From: Solen grandis
Taxonomy: Eukaryota > Mollusca > Bivalvia > Adapedonta > Solenidae
Length of the DNA: 64,000 nt
Direction of reading: 5' to 3'
Assembly: GCA_021229015.1 (NCBI GenBank)
Contig: CM037788.1
Coordinates: 52,149,369 to 52,213,368, forward strand
Shown here: in pieces, positions 1 through 10,965 of the stretch
Numbering within the stretch: the first letter of the stretch is position 1
How the letters are laid out: every line of letters starts with the position of its first letter
Program-made: the position numbers and the translations under genes
The notes under the pieces: model-generated
Databases searched by the model: none
Seen by the model: only the letters and a program-made list of their open reading frames with translations
What the model was told of the DNA's origin: nothing

Positions 1-1085
1 TATAATACACGTACCGAATAGAATCGATACAGTTGTCGTCATCGTCTTTTTATTTTGTTATCAGTAGGGGATTTTCACACTCTGCGGCTTTATGTGATGG
101 CGGAACGAATACAGACACCCGAACAGCCTAGCAATGTTATCGGTATTGATTACGTTAAAGAAGATCACTCATGTATTTGATATACTCTGTTACTAAGACC
201 ATTTCCCTTCATTTATTGGGGCTTCCATGCAATGGCCACACACAAGATAACGGAACAATCCAAATCGTTATCCCTATCAAAATGAGATACTTTTGATGTC
301 GCATCACTAAATTAATCATTTAAGCACACCGACGAGCGATATTTTCTTTATTACAATATAATTAGAGTAATGTCCCTTCGATGTTCAATTTCTGTTTCTT
401 TTTCCCTGTTTTATGATCTGTAAAACGACAGTTATAATGAAATTTATCAGGTCAGGTATATAATCTTCCATGTGATACTGCGAGTTACTGCGAGACTATA
501 CTGCAGAGGATATTTGAAAAGAATTAAATAAATTAAGTATGAATGAAAATCTTTAAGGGACATGGGTATTTTAAAAAACAAAGTCATTCAAATAAAACAT
601 ATCACCAAGAAATGATTTCATATATGTGTTTTACTTACGAATTGCCAAAGAAATAGTTCAAATCTTTATAAAAGTAAGTTTTTCACGTCCTAGATAAAGT
701 TCGTTGTAAAGAAATATTTCAAATCTTAAGGTAGGAACACGCTCTACTATTTCTGTTGAACAAGTTAAGTAAGTAAATGATGTTGTTGAAATAAATACTC
801 ATATCTAACCGAAAAATACTTTTTTTTAAAACATTAAAATATCTAAGTATTATTATTTGGGTTTACAGGAATGACGGTATACATTTCTAAGTATTGAAGT
901 ATTACTTAGCGCAAAAAAAAGGTTGTGTACAGATCCTTCCTTTACCCAAGGAATATCTTTGTTCAAACTAATGACTTGATGAATGTTAATTTAGTGGAAT
1001 TTCAAATGGTATATAAATCAATGGATTGTTCTTTTCTGTGCAGACTGTAAAATCTAAACTACAGTATTGTATATGAAAACAGAAA
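1..1085. other. Gene-free AT-rich stretch
   Basis: I see no supportable exon, RNA gene or repeat here. The sequence is AT-rich and of ordinary complexity, with frequent stops in all frames. Confidence 0.6.
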
Positions 1086-1132
1086 AGACCCTGATCAGAA
1101 GGGTCCTTCCGGGAGCTGTCTGATCAGGGTCT
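1086..1132. repeat. Short perfect inverted repeat (hairpin)
   Basis: AGACCCTGATCAGA at 1086-1099 is exactly reverse-complementary to TCTGATCAGGGTCT at 1119-1132, with a 19-nt spacer. The core CTGATCAGG also occurs in the hairpin at 54783-54827, so this is probably a small member of a dispersed hairpin family and not a terminator. Confidence 0.75.
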
Positions 1133-2393
1133 ACTCGGTTTGCTAATGCGTCAAACGAGTTTCCATGGGGTAATGGGTTCAACTGACTTAAAAAAACTGA
1201 TACGTCGGACTAAAACTGTACATGTTGAGAAGTAGGATAATAAAATCGGCTGTCCCAGGAATCTACACATTATTTCTTACAGTTGTCAGTCTAAACAGAG
1301 CGTAGTTTGTAGACTACTTCCTTAATCATTGTACTGACTTTACCATAAAATCTCCTAAAATGGACCTTTTCATGATTAGTCTATTTATATTTGTGTATAT
1401 ATAAATTGTGTTCACGCTATTTCATCAATACCATGATACATAGTAAGAAATAATTTGGCATTAAGAAGATAGAAAAGAGAGATATTGAATACAATATGAT
1501 TATCAGTTATATTTAATAATTCAACAAACTCTTAAAATATACCTTTAATGCATACATACATTCGTTTCTAAATGTATACACCCATACATACAATCAAACC
1601 ATATATACAGATGTTTATAAACACAATACACACATACCTTCAAAGAACGGTAACTCTTGATCAATCAGATACTGTAAAACCTGCATGGGTAAATGTGTAA
1701 CTTCATCAACTGGAAACACTGCCTCAAGAGGAGATGCTAGAGCCATCAAGACGTCCTTATTTATCTCTTACAGGATGCAGAATCTTCTCTCGTTGCCTCT
1801 GGGGTTGGTATAAATTTCAGCAGTTTACGCAATTACGGTTTATTCAGATAGTCAGTTGTGAACAGAACGTGCACATGTTGTCGCCTTGTCGCACACTATC
1901 GCATGTTTGATTATGGAGCTAACATTAAGCCCTGTACCAGCAGCATAGCAAAGTATCTGCATTTGTCAGCTAACTGAATTAAGTAGAAGGAATTGTATGA
2001 TTAATATTTCACTTGCTTTAGAAAGGTTTCATACAATCATGAATAATGGTCGCGAGTTGAGTAAAACAGTAAAATAATTTGGCGATCTGCTTTGTTAGGG
2101 ACTTCCTTTTCGCATGTATTTTTTCTTCTATTCTTCTTAATCGTTTTTATTATTTTCTGCCAATGAGTACCAGAAAAAAGTGCATCGGTAGAGATTTTAG
2201 TGAGTTATTCCTTGTGTTCGGGCCTATGACGGCATTCTCCACCCGTCTCTTTGTCGATTTTACGCATGCAGTACAAGCCAAAATGTAAAATGGAAGATAT
2301 TTGACAAAAATAAACAAAAATATATCATTAAAGTAAATATATTTTTTTTATCATATTGACAACTAAAGAACAATACTTATGGTTGTGGATAAT
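1133..2393. other. Gene-free stretch
   Basis: Nothing recognisable. A few CATACA-type low-complexity words lie at about 1550-1640. The short ORF at 2079-2288 starts on a non-ATG codon and has no family signature. Confidence 0.55.
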
Positions 2394-2469
2394 TCGAGGG
2401 GTGAGAGCGAAATTAGACTACGTGCTTATATATTCATATGCATAGCCTAGTTTCGCTCTCACTCCTCGA
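2394..2469. mobile_element. Mini palindromic element with 22-bp inverted repeats
   Basis: The left arm (2394-2415) begins TCGAGGGGTGAGAGCGAAA. The right arm (2448-2469) is its reverse complement with 2 mismatches in 22 positions. The 32-nt centre is AT-rich. The whole 76-bp unit looks like a miniature foldback element; no clear target-site duplication is visible. Confidence 0.6.
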
Positions 2470-3999
2470 TATGTATTTAATAATTGAATGGCAGTATGGC
2501 CGTTTAAGGTAATTGATTATTTGTCAATATATTTGTCTTAGTCTCAGAGAAAGACCGATAATATAACGATTTTTGGCTTTCCGTATGAAAACGCGATTTT
2601 GGGCAACAACTGTATTAAGGTAATTCAAATGTTTCAACATGAAAAAATACTGCTCTGATAAGTCTATTATAAAAATTTTGACATCAACATTTAAGCGTGA
2701 CCCTGAGCTTTAAATCTTTGCAATGCGCCTGTTCACTGTCAAATTGTGATGAACAATTGTACTTAAATATTTCAATCTCAATGCATGACAAAAATATGAC
2801 CATGACAAAGAAAGTGGACGGCCATCCGTCTGCCGAACTTCATCAAGCTAAAACATTGGTTAAGAAAAAAAACTTTACAACAAACAGGTTTTCATCTGCG
2901 AGAGCCTCTGTGCTCGTATATCCACTTGCTACGACATCAATAACGAAGTGTTGGAGATTATTGCACTTGAAAACTTTACAGACATCAAAGAATACAATAT
3001 TTATAAATATTTCCTAATTTCAATAAAGCTAAAATATTAAAGCGAGTTGTCTCCCCTGCTTGATAAAAATGGCCTCGTTTCAAAATCGCGATGGTATGAA
3101 AACTTACATTAATGCAAAATGGGATACAATTTATAAATTATAGTCAGTGCAATTAAAGGATCACCAGCCACCTACGAAATTATAGGTTTCAGGCCTGCAT
3201 TTCACTTAACTTCTTAATTTGAGATTTTTCAAACTCAAATATTTTAAGATCTACAACCCAATCGTTTACATATTGATGGAATGTATTTTCACAAATTTTA
3301 ACCATTAACTTTCGTAGAAAATAATTTCAAAACCTTGGAGATACAAACTGTGATTTTTCTAGTCTCAGTTTGCTGTGTTTCGTGAAACGCAAGCTTGATC
3401 CCAAGTTTACTTTTTAGAAAATCCATGTTGCACATACTTGTATTTATTGTTTATTTTGTATATTAGTCAAAAAATATATTTGCAACAAACTAGAAAAGAG
3501 TTTCTTTTTAAATATCCCAGAGTTTTATGAACTAAAGCGTTTCCCAGTTGAGCTACATTTGCAATATATACATTTGAATATGATTTTAAAGCAGCTCGGT
3601 CACAGATAGTGATTGAATAAGAATTTTAATTTAAACTATATATGTCTATAACGGATGATCATTACCCAACTATAAATGCATGGTCACCCAATGCAACCAG
3701 TCGTAATTTAAGATAAAAAATGATGGTTTCACCATTATTGAAATTATATCTATAGTTATAAAACCTATATTTAGAGTTTTCTCTACTTTCATTTGCCGTC
3801 ACTTGGCTGATCACATTCACTTTAAGCTCATGCGCTAACGCCTTACTTCATATAGCATTTTTTTCCCGTGTAATGTGGCCTACATTTACCGATTTTTACA
3901 TCATTAACAAAGGGGGAGTAGACTTTTCTTTTATTTTCTTCCGCTCATAATTATGTGAACGAGCTTCTTTAAGTGTTATAATAATCGGGTGTCCTGTAC
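2470..3999. other. Gene-free stretch
   Basis: AT-rich single-copy-looking DNA. The ORF at 2697-3017 (106 codons) resembles no family I know and has no convincing splice context, so I do not call it a gene. Confidence 0.5.
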
Positions 4000-4602
4000 A
4001 ACATCATCACTCTCTTCACTCCCCTGTTCAACATTGTCACCATTTTGACATTATCCTTTACAAATTCTGCACTCCCGTTTTGATATTGTCACCGTCAACA
4101 TTGTCCTTTCTTCTCAGTATCTTCACTCCCTTGTTCAACATTATCACTATCAACATTATCTCTCACAACTTCTGCACTCCAATTTGAATATTGTCACCAT
4201 CAACATTGTTCTTACAACATCTTCATTTCCCTGTTCTACATTGCCATGACCATAACCAATGCCCTTCTCAACATCATTACGTCAACAATGTCTTTCATAA
4301 CATCTTCACCACTCTATTTAAGACTGTCACCGTCATCAACATTACACGAGTATGTACTCCTTTTTCAAACACTGTCACCACCATCTTCATTCCCAATATT
4401 TAAAATTGCCAACATCACCAAAATTGTAATTCATAACAACTGTACATCTGTGCTCGATATAACCATCGCCCTCGTCATTGTCCGTAACAACTGTATTCAC
4501 CTGTTCAACATCCTCACTTTCATTAGCATTGACCTTTTAAAACAACTTTATTTTTCTGTTCAATATGACCAACATCGTCAAAATTGCATGTATCAAGATT
4601 TT

Positions 4603-4676
4603 CACTTCCCTATTTATCATCCGCAGTATCTGCACTTCCCTATTTATCATCCGCAGTATCTGCACTTCCCTATTCA
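4603..4676. repeat. Recent 30-bp tandem duplication inside the minisatellite
   Basis: A 30-bp unit beginning CACTTCCCTATTTATCATCC is repeated exactly at 4603-4632 and 4633-4662, with a partial third copy from 4663. Its identity contrasts with the decayed surroundings, so it is a young event. Confidence 0.85.
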
Positions 4677-4991
4677 ACATTGTCGACATACATGACATTG
4701 TCACTCAAGGTATCTGCATTCACCAAGTTTAACATCGTACATTTTATTAGCATTGTCCTTCACAGCATCCCCTTGTTCAATATCGGCACAATTATTTACA
4801 CATTTTTTCTCAGCAACAGCTTTCATCTGTTTAACATCATTACCATCATCAGCACTGTCATAGACAGTATTTGCGCTGATTTTGTCACCGTCTTCAATAT
4901 TTTTCTTCATAACTCTAAGTCACCATCATAAATACTGCCACTTTGTAAATCTTACCTGTACAGCATTATTATCACCCACATTTGTTTGCAA

Positions 4992-5014
4992 CCCCCCCCC
5001 CCCCCAAAAAAAAA
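4992..5014. repeat. C14-A9 homopolymer junction
   Basis: Fourteen C residues are followed directly by nine A residues. Length may be unreliable in the assembly. Confidence 0.9.
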
Positions 5015-5180
5015 CAGCACTATTAAATACTGCTCTTATTCTCCCTTTTCCTTTTCCCACCATTATACTGCACCTAGTTCCCCTCCTTTTCACTTTTACC
5101 ATCATTTCCAATACATTTCTAAGAGTTTCCACTCATAGTTTCATTGTCTACCATTATCAACATTGCATTTGAGAACCTTG

Positions 5181-5231
<51 letters not shown>

Positions 5232-5246
5232 ACAACAACAACAACA
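5181..5246. repeat. Compound microsatellite (TCA)n(ACA)n
   Basis: About 17 TCA units pass directly into about 5 AAC units. The tract is continuous with the G-poor minisatellite around it and could have arisen from its CATCAACA words. Confidence 0.9.
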
Positions 5247-5584
5247 TTGTCTTTAACAACATAAAACCCTTCACATTCGCAACTTTTTTTTCATTAGCAT
5301 TGTATCTAAAACAGGTTCACTCCTCACTTCAGTATTGTTTCCAACGTCCCCATTGATTTTGTCTCTCAAAGCATCTGTATTTATCTGCTTAACATCGTAA
5401 TTTCACAGGCAATGTCCTTTACATCACTCCCTTGTTTGTGATCAGTATTAAACTATATGACAGCTCAAGAATCGGTTACAATGCAGAAATCCAAATTAGG
5501 ACCCAATATGTTTCCTTTTTACACGCATATAATCATAATGTTCAATATATAAAACGTACGGTAGCATGGAAGTGAAATGGTATT

Positions 5585-5900
5585 TCATTTGTGGTACTAT
5601 CTAGAGGGAACCTGATACTATCTCGTGAGAACGAGAATAACTCTCGATTTATGGAGAAACTTTGTTGTTTGAGCAAGAGAAAATATTTTGAAGGAACGAG
5701 AAACTGTTTCGTGGGAACGTGAAACTATCTTGTGGGAACGAGAAACTACTCGTATTTTTTTTTGGGGGGGGGGGGGGGGGGGGGGGGAAGATACTATCTT
5801 GAGAGAACGAGATACTTAATGACTCATAAGTATCTCGGTTCAACAAGAAAGTTTCTGCTCCTACAAGTTTCTTGCTCCCCCAATACGTTATGTAGTTCCA
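5585..5900. repeat. Array of small palindromic units CTCGT...ACGAG
   Basis: Units of roughly 20-25 bp with the core CTCGTGGGAACGAGAAACT recur near 5618, 5683, 5708, 5728 and 5795, with decayed units to 5900. Each unit has self-complementary arms CTCGT and ACGAG around a 3-4 nt centre. The first clear copy reads CTCGTGAGAACGAG then AATAACT, close to the unit at 55085-55700 (CTCGTGGCCACGAG then ATAATAACT), so the two arrays are probably related. Confidence 0.65.
5764..5787. repeat. Poly-G run of 24
   Basis: Twenty-four consecutive G residues preceded by a T run, inside the CTCGT/ACGAG array. It has strong G-quadruplex potential. Sequencing or assembly error in length is possible. Confidence 0.9.
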
Positions 5901-7648
5901 ACAAAACAGTGCTACTTAATTGTTACATCTAGTATGTCACCGTAGGGTCGCCTGTACGTTCTAGTATCCAAGCAGTTTGATTGACAAGAACAAGCATTTT
6001 CCTGAGAAGTTCAAAGAGAAGACCTATATAAATGGACTGAAGGTTACGACCACAAAGTCATTTCTTCTCTTACGAAAAAGACCGATTAATTTATATAGAT
6101 TCGTAACTTTTGTGGTTTCTTCCGGCATATCGTGATGATGTTCTAAAGTTTTCTTTCCGTATACATCACGAAGATCAACCATCTCAGGCTTCAAGGACAA
6201 AACGACCTTAAAATATAGAGTAAAACTGATGTCGTTTGGACCAGTAATTATTTGTTCTGTTTCTATGTTCCATGGATTTGGCTCATCCGATACGATATTT
6301 TAAGTTGAGTTTGATTTTAATGGTAGGCAAACCATCCACACGATAAACAAACAAAAAAAAATGAAAAAGAACATTGATAGTGTAGGGAGATAAAGCGATA
6401 ATTAAAGTCAGGGGTGGCTCAATCTGTGTGTATCCAAAAGTTGAACAAGTAGGACAGTCCCATGACCGACTGAAAAATGATGCTGGCAACCAGGTATCAT
6501 GGTGGTGGAGGGGTACTGAATTATATTGCAGTAGTAACCTTACTGTTACTCTTCAAGAAAATCAGTTTTGTCAATGATATAAAAAATAAACGCTTTATTC
6601 AATGATAGCTCAGTTCGTTAAATCGGAATGATTTTGTTTATTTGTTCGAAAACCGCAATACCGATCAATAACGTGCCAAATCCTAATATTTCAGCAATAT
6701 TTGGAAGTCATTTTCAATTGGTCGTGGGTTTGGTATACTGATGTACACAGTCATATTCGTCCGTTTGTCATCTTGGGTTTCATACATGCGGGAAGACTGT
6801 TCATACGAGACGGATAGAACCCAACCTCCGTGTGACATCACGCTGTATACAAGATCCGTAGTTACCATAGCAACCGGTATGCAAGGAAAATATTTTTACC
6901 TGTACCGTTTTAAAGAAATTGGTATGTTGCTGCCGGGCGCTTATCTGCTCGGTCATCGTGTCCGGTAATAACCTATATTTCTGCAGAAATCTTTAATATG
7001 TGAGTCACGCCAGACTTGAATGTTCCATTATTTCTTTGAGATGAATCTTCAAAACCGTTTGCATTAATTCACAAAACATTTGTATGATTATATTAACGAA
7101 ATTAAAATTCCCCGATACAAAGATCTTCGAGAACAATTCATCCAATAATAAATCAGATTTGTTTGAGATCGTTTTTGCCCAAACTTTTAGACTTTCAAAC
7201 TTAAATTTCACATGGGAAAACAATTCGGAGGCAAACCAAAATTAGGAAATTTACTTTAACCGCTCTTTTACCACGAAACCCTATCCAAGTAAAACATGAT
7301 TACAGCAACCCTATCTCATGAAACTGTACACTTGGGGCACACGCAAAAGACATGACCAACACCTACTTTGTTACTTTGGTTCACCATTACTTTTTGTCAT
7401 TTTCAAAACATGTTTGAACTTGTCGCCATTAGGCATGTTTTTATGATTTCTAAAGAACCACGTTTTAGCTTTCTTTTCATCACTTTTACTTGCTTTACAC
7501 ATCTTTCCCCCAGGGACAGGTGAACATCGCAACAGTAGCGTCTGCGATAGTTGTGAGAGTTCTTTCAGTAGATAAGTACTGTAGGAATAAGGAGAATAGT
7601 GAACAGAGAAACCCACATATATCATAACCATCTAAAAGTAAGGCGACT
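5901..7648. other. Gene-free stretch
   Basis: No recognisable coding exon or repeat. Short ORFs at 6283-6489, 6741-6968 and 7005-7223 have no family features and overlap on opposite strands. Confidence 0.5.
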
Positions 7649-7887
7649 GTCCCCTGTGACCGAGTGGTTCCTCGGGAGCGGGAATCGTGGGTTCGATCCC
7701 CTGCCGCGACATAAAAAGTCGTAATATAATGACACTGGTATATATGTACCTCCTTTGCTTGGCATGCCACATATCTACGGCGTACAATTGTTGTATGGCA
7801 GCACGATATCTGCCTCACGTAGACAGTCTCCAAACGACTAAAATACTGTCGTTTGGACGTTAAACCAAATATATAAAACAAGCAAAC
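7649..7887 (+). mobile_element. tRNA-derived SINE, family A
   Basis: The head (7649-7709) is tRNA-like: an A-box-like GACCGAGTGGTT, then CTCGGGAGCGGGA, then a B box in GTGGGTTCGATCCCC. About 10 nt between the A box and the anticodon region seem to be missing relative to the copy at 46726. The body includes TGCTTGGC, a decayed ATGGCAGCACGATATCTGCC and ACTGTCGTTTGGACGTTAAAC. The 3' tail is A/C-rich (AAACAAGCAAAC). Non-autonomous, copied by a LINE partner. It makes no protein; the 182-codon ORF across it on the other strand is an artefact. Confidence 0.85.
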
Positions 7888-7899
7888 GTGGTAAGTTAC

Positions 7900-8063
7900 G
7901 TTAAGGTAAAGTCCCTGTAATGGTTCCGCTACATTTCGGACCTCATGGCCTTTCACGGAGATAACCAAGGTGTCCTGATGTTTTATTAGGGTACATTGGT
8001 TATCTTGGTAGAGGTTAAGTGGCCCAAGACCTATCGGAACCATTACAGGGACTTTACCTTAAC
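7900..8063. mobile_element. TTAA-flanked MITE with perfect terminal inverted repeats
   Basis: The 29 nt at 7900-7928 are exactly reverse-complementary to 8035-8063. Both ends contain TTAA (7901-7904 and 8059-8062), so the element proper is likely 7905-8058 (GGTAAAGTCCCTG...CAGGGACTTTACC) with a TTAA duplication, as in piggyBac-type insertions. Inner arms AGATAACCAA and TTGGTTATCT extend the stem. No coding capacity. It lies 12 nt past the SINE tail. The perfect ends suggest a recent insertion. The superfamily is inferred from TTAA only. Confidence 0.8.
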
Positions 8064-8594
8064 TGAGAATCTGATGTCTGGAAGAAAGGGGCGTCAAATA
8101 ACAGCATTTTTAAAGACCCCAATAGTCTTACTGTATATGTACTGATCCAACACAAAAACTGTTGAGGATAAACATATATTGAACTGACTATAGTCCCATA
8201 AGACGAAAGCAAAATTATGTGCTGCAGAAGTTTGATGGTTTTTTTCCTTCTTTGTTTTTGTTTCCAAATTTGCAACTTATTTAGCGTGAAATTTATGGAC
8301 GCATTGATTTTCGTGTTATCTCAGATCATAAAATGCAAAATCTTTATTGTATAGGAGACGCAAAGATAAAGTCTTATTTTATGATTCTTAAATAGTCTTT
8401 AAAGGTAAGAGAATGTTTACTTGGAAAACTCGACCTTGACGGTATTATGAACTTAACCGATATCTAGTATCATAAATGCTGTGAGATGTGCTAAAATACA
8501 TGCAGATTTACAGCTGGTAGATGAACATCTCAGAAATTGAAGATTGCGTGCGATATAGTTGATTTTTATTTCTCGATTTCAGTTTTCGACGAGA
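8064..8594. other. Gene-free stretch
   Basis: Ordinary AT-rich DNA between two mobile elements; nothing recognised. Confidence 0.5.
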
Positions 8595-8880
8595 GTTTGT
8601 TTGTTTGTTGGGTTTAACGTCCCACCGACAGTATTTCAGCCATTTGGAGACGATGTCGATTTGAGACAGATATAGTGCTGCCACATTGCAATATCACGCA
8701 TTAAACATGTGGCATAATACTACACCAAGTCACATTATCTTGACACTGGGCCAAGCAGTTCTAGAACAACACTGTATATATGATAAGCGCCAAGCAGGGA
8801 GCCACTATTACCTTTTTTTTTACGATTTTAGTATGTTGTGGTCGGGGATCGAACACACGACCTATGTTCAGGTCATCGCT
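8595..8880 (-). mobile_element. tRNA-derived SINE, family A
   Basis: On the minus strand the tail is (CAAA)n at 8595-8607, preceded by GGGTTTAACGTCCCACCGAC read on the plus strand. The body matches the copies at 10729 and 46726 (CCATTTGGAGACGATGTCGA, CATTATCTTGACACTGG). The B-box side is GGTCGGGGATCGAACACACG near 8840. The A-box end is decayed. Confidence 0.8.
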
Positions 8881-9427
8881 GTTTTACTGTAGTTAAAGTA
8901 TGTAAGTGTTTCACGTGGTTAGAAGTTAGGACACTGGTCTCTGACTCTGGGTGGAAGTATTGCAGCAGATTAATTCCATTATGTTGACATTATCTAGAAA
9001 TGACCATCTTGAACAGACAAAATAAACATACCGCAACTACAAAAACTACTTCAGCTTAACTACCACATGAGTAAATGCACGTATATAGTTTGCCTGATAA
9101 TAATACATACCGTGACAGTGGCGGATTTACCGGGGGGAGGGGGGCTGTGCCACTCCGCCTTTCAGTTGGCCGGCAAATAAAGGTTCTGGGCACATGCTTG
9201 AATGTTTTGATTTATTGTCATCCACGTATTTCGAGTGACTTTAAAGCATATACAGAAAAATTACGAAGTGGTTGAGCCGGGGACCTTTGACCTTGGGCTT
9301 TCTGAGTCGCCCAATGATCCTTCTGTCATGTTGTGCCCCGAACCCACCCAGTTACGAAAACCTTGATCGTATGATATTAGACCATGAATTAAGAATGATA
9401 TGACAAAAAAAGGAGTTGTAAAAAAAA
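8881..9427. other. Gene-free stretch with a possible repeat fragment
   Basis: Mostly plain DNA. The piece from about 9113 (AGTGGCGGATTTACCGGGGG, then a G-rich run and CCACTCCGCC) resembles a repeat end I recall as widespread in invertebrates, but no second copy lies in the window, so I leave it unclassified. Confidence 0.35.
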
Positions 9428-10606
9428 CAAGAGGCCCATGATGGCCCTAAATCGCTCACCTGAGATAAATAGATTGACCCAAGGAACATCTGTACCAAAT
9501 TATTTTAAAATCTGGCCAGTAGTTTTGAAGAAGATGATTTTTAAAGTTTTTTTTTGTTTTTTTTTTGTTGCCATGGCAACCAGAGTTCTACATGGATCAA
9601 GTTTATTTTAGCAACTTTTGTGAAGGTTGACCCAAGGATCATCCCTGGCAAGTTTAATCAAATTCTGTCCAGTGGTTTCAGAGAAGATGTTGTTTAAAGG
9701 TTTCTCTATAAACATATAAGGCAAATAAACCCCGCCCCTGGCGGCCATGTTTTTTTACGGATCAGAATAATTTTAGCAACTTTGGTAGAAGTTGACCCAA
9801 GGAACATCTGTACCAATTTATTTTAAAATCTGGCCAGTAGTTTTGAAGAAGATGATTTTTAAAGTTTTCATTTTTTTTTCTTTTTGTTGCCATGGCAACC
9901 AGAGTTCTACATGGATCAAGTTTATTTTAGCAACTTTTGTGAAGGTTGACCCAAGGATCATCCCTGCCAAGTTTAATCAAATTCTGTCCAGTGGTTTCAG
10001 AGGAGATGTTGTTTAAAGGTTTCTCTATATACATATTAGGCAAATAAGCCCCGCCCCTGGCGGCCATGTTTTTTTACGGATCAGAATAATTTTAGCAACT
10101 TTGGTAGAGGTTGACCCAAGGAACATCTGTACCAATTTATTTTAAAATCTGGCCAGTAGTTTTGAAGAAGATGATTTTTAAAGTTTTCAAATTATTTTTC
10201 TTTTTGTTGCCATGGCAACCAGAGTTCTACATGGATCAACTTTATTTTAGCAACTTTTGTGAAGGTTGACCCAAGGATCATCCCTGCCAAGTTTAATCAA
10301 ATTCTGTCCAGTGGTTTCAGAGGAGATGTTGTTTAAAGGTTTCTCTATATACATATTAGGCAAATAAGCCCCGCCCCTGGCGGCCATGTTTTTTTACGGA
10401 TCGGAATAATTTTAGCAACTTTGGTAGAGGTTGACCCAAGGAACATTCCTGCCAAGTTTCATTAAATTCTGTCCAGCGGTTTCAGAGGAGATGTCGTTTA
10501 AAGCAAATTGTTGACGACGCACGACGGACGACGCACGACGACGGACGCCGGACGAAGGGCGATCCTAAAAGCTCACCTTGAGCACTTTGTGCTCAGGTGA
10601 GCTAAA
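9428..10606 (+). mobile_element. Non-autonomous tandem-core element with Helitron/Helentron-like ends
   Basis: The 5' end has GAGGCCCATGATGGCCC and then GCTCACCTGAG (9454-9464). The 3' end has the reverse complement CTCAGGTGAGC (10592-10602). A perfect hairpin GAGCAC-TTT-GTGCTC (10580-10594) lies just before a CTAA terminus (10602-10605), as in Helitron 3' ends. Between them sit three full units of about 319 bp (from 9474, 9792 and 10111) plus a shortened one (10431). Each unit holds two half-units starting TTGACCCAAGGA and a TGCCATGGCA palindrome. A GACGACG-rich stretch (10513-10555) precedes the 3' end. The layout matches tandem-core 'Pearl/HINE' elements known from bivalves; class assignment is inferred. 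ORFs inside are not genes. Confidence 0.8.
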
Positions 10607-10728
10607 AATGATTCTTAAAACGTGCACCTTATTTCCATGCACATTAGTTTTTCAAAGATATTTGATAATACGGAAAAACAATAAATAATGTAAACGAATG
10701 GATAAACAATTTTTCATTTGCATGTTTG
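10607..10728. other. Spacer between mobile elements
   Basis: AT-rich spacer; nothing recognised. Confidence 0.5.
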
Positions 10729-10965
10729 ATTTGTGTGAACGGCCCACCGACAGTATTTCAGTCATTTGAGAAATTTTGTCTGCATTATGAAGCCACACTG
10801 CAGTATAACGCTGTAGACAAGTGGCATGATACCTCACGCTGTCACATTATCCTGACACTGGAACTAGCCCTATATAGTGAGCGCCACGCAAGAGAGATAT
10901 ACCAGCACCATTGTAACAACTTTGGTATGTCTGGGATCGAACCCACGACCTCCCAATTCCGGGGC
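10729..10965 (-). mobile_element. tRNA-derived SINE, family A
   Basis: Minus-strand copy. Plus-strand reading shows CCCACCGACAGTATTTCAG at 10742, CATTATCCTGACACTGG, GAGCGCCACGCAAG, and the B-box complement GGGATCGAACCCACGACCTC near 10933. The AAAC tail is lost. Confidence 0.8.

Larger units (their letters stand above)
4000..5430. repeat. Degenerate ~50-bp minisatellite, strongly G-poor on the plus strand
   Basis: About 1.4 kb is built from diverged copies of a unit of roughly 50 bp. The unit contains CACTCCCCTGTTCAACATTG, then TCACCATCAACATTGTCC, then ACAACATCTT. Unit starts recur near 4018, 4071, 4125, 4175 and onward. Copies are more decayed toward the right. The plus strand is nearly devoid of G, giving strong strand asymmetry. 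ORFs up to 149 codons run through it in several frames, as expected of a G-poor repeat; they show no domain. It also contains a perfect 30-bp triplication, a C14A9 tract and a TCA microsatellite (listed separately). Confidence 0.75.

Noticed and set aside
1119..1132. Bacterial-type terminator hairpin
   Set aside because: No T run follows and the surroundings are eukaryotic; better seen as a dispersed hairpin.
4191..5172. Overlapping ORFs of 70-149 codons
   Set aside because: G-poor minisatellite DNA rarely forms TAG or TGA stops, so long frames are expected; no domains.
7495..8043. 182-codon minus-strand ORF, the longest in the window
   Set aside because: It runs through a SINE and the TTAA MITE on the opposite strand and has no domain; its length is chance.
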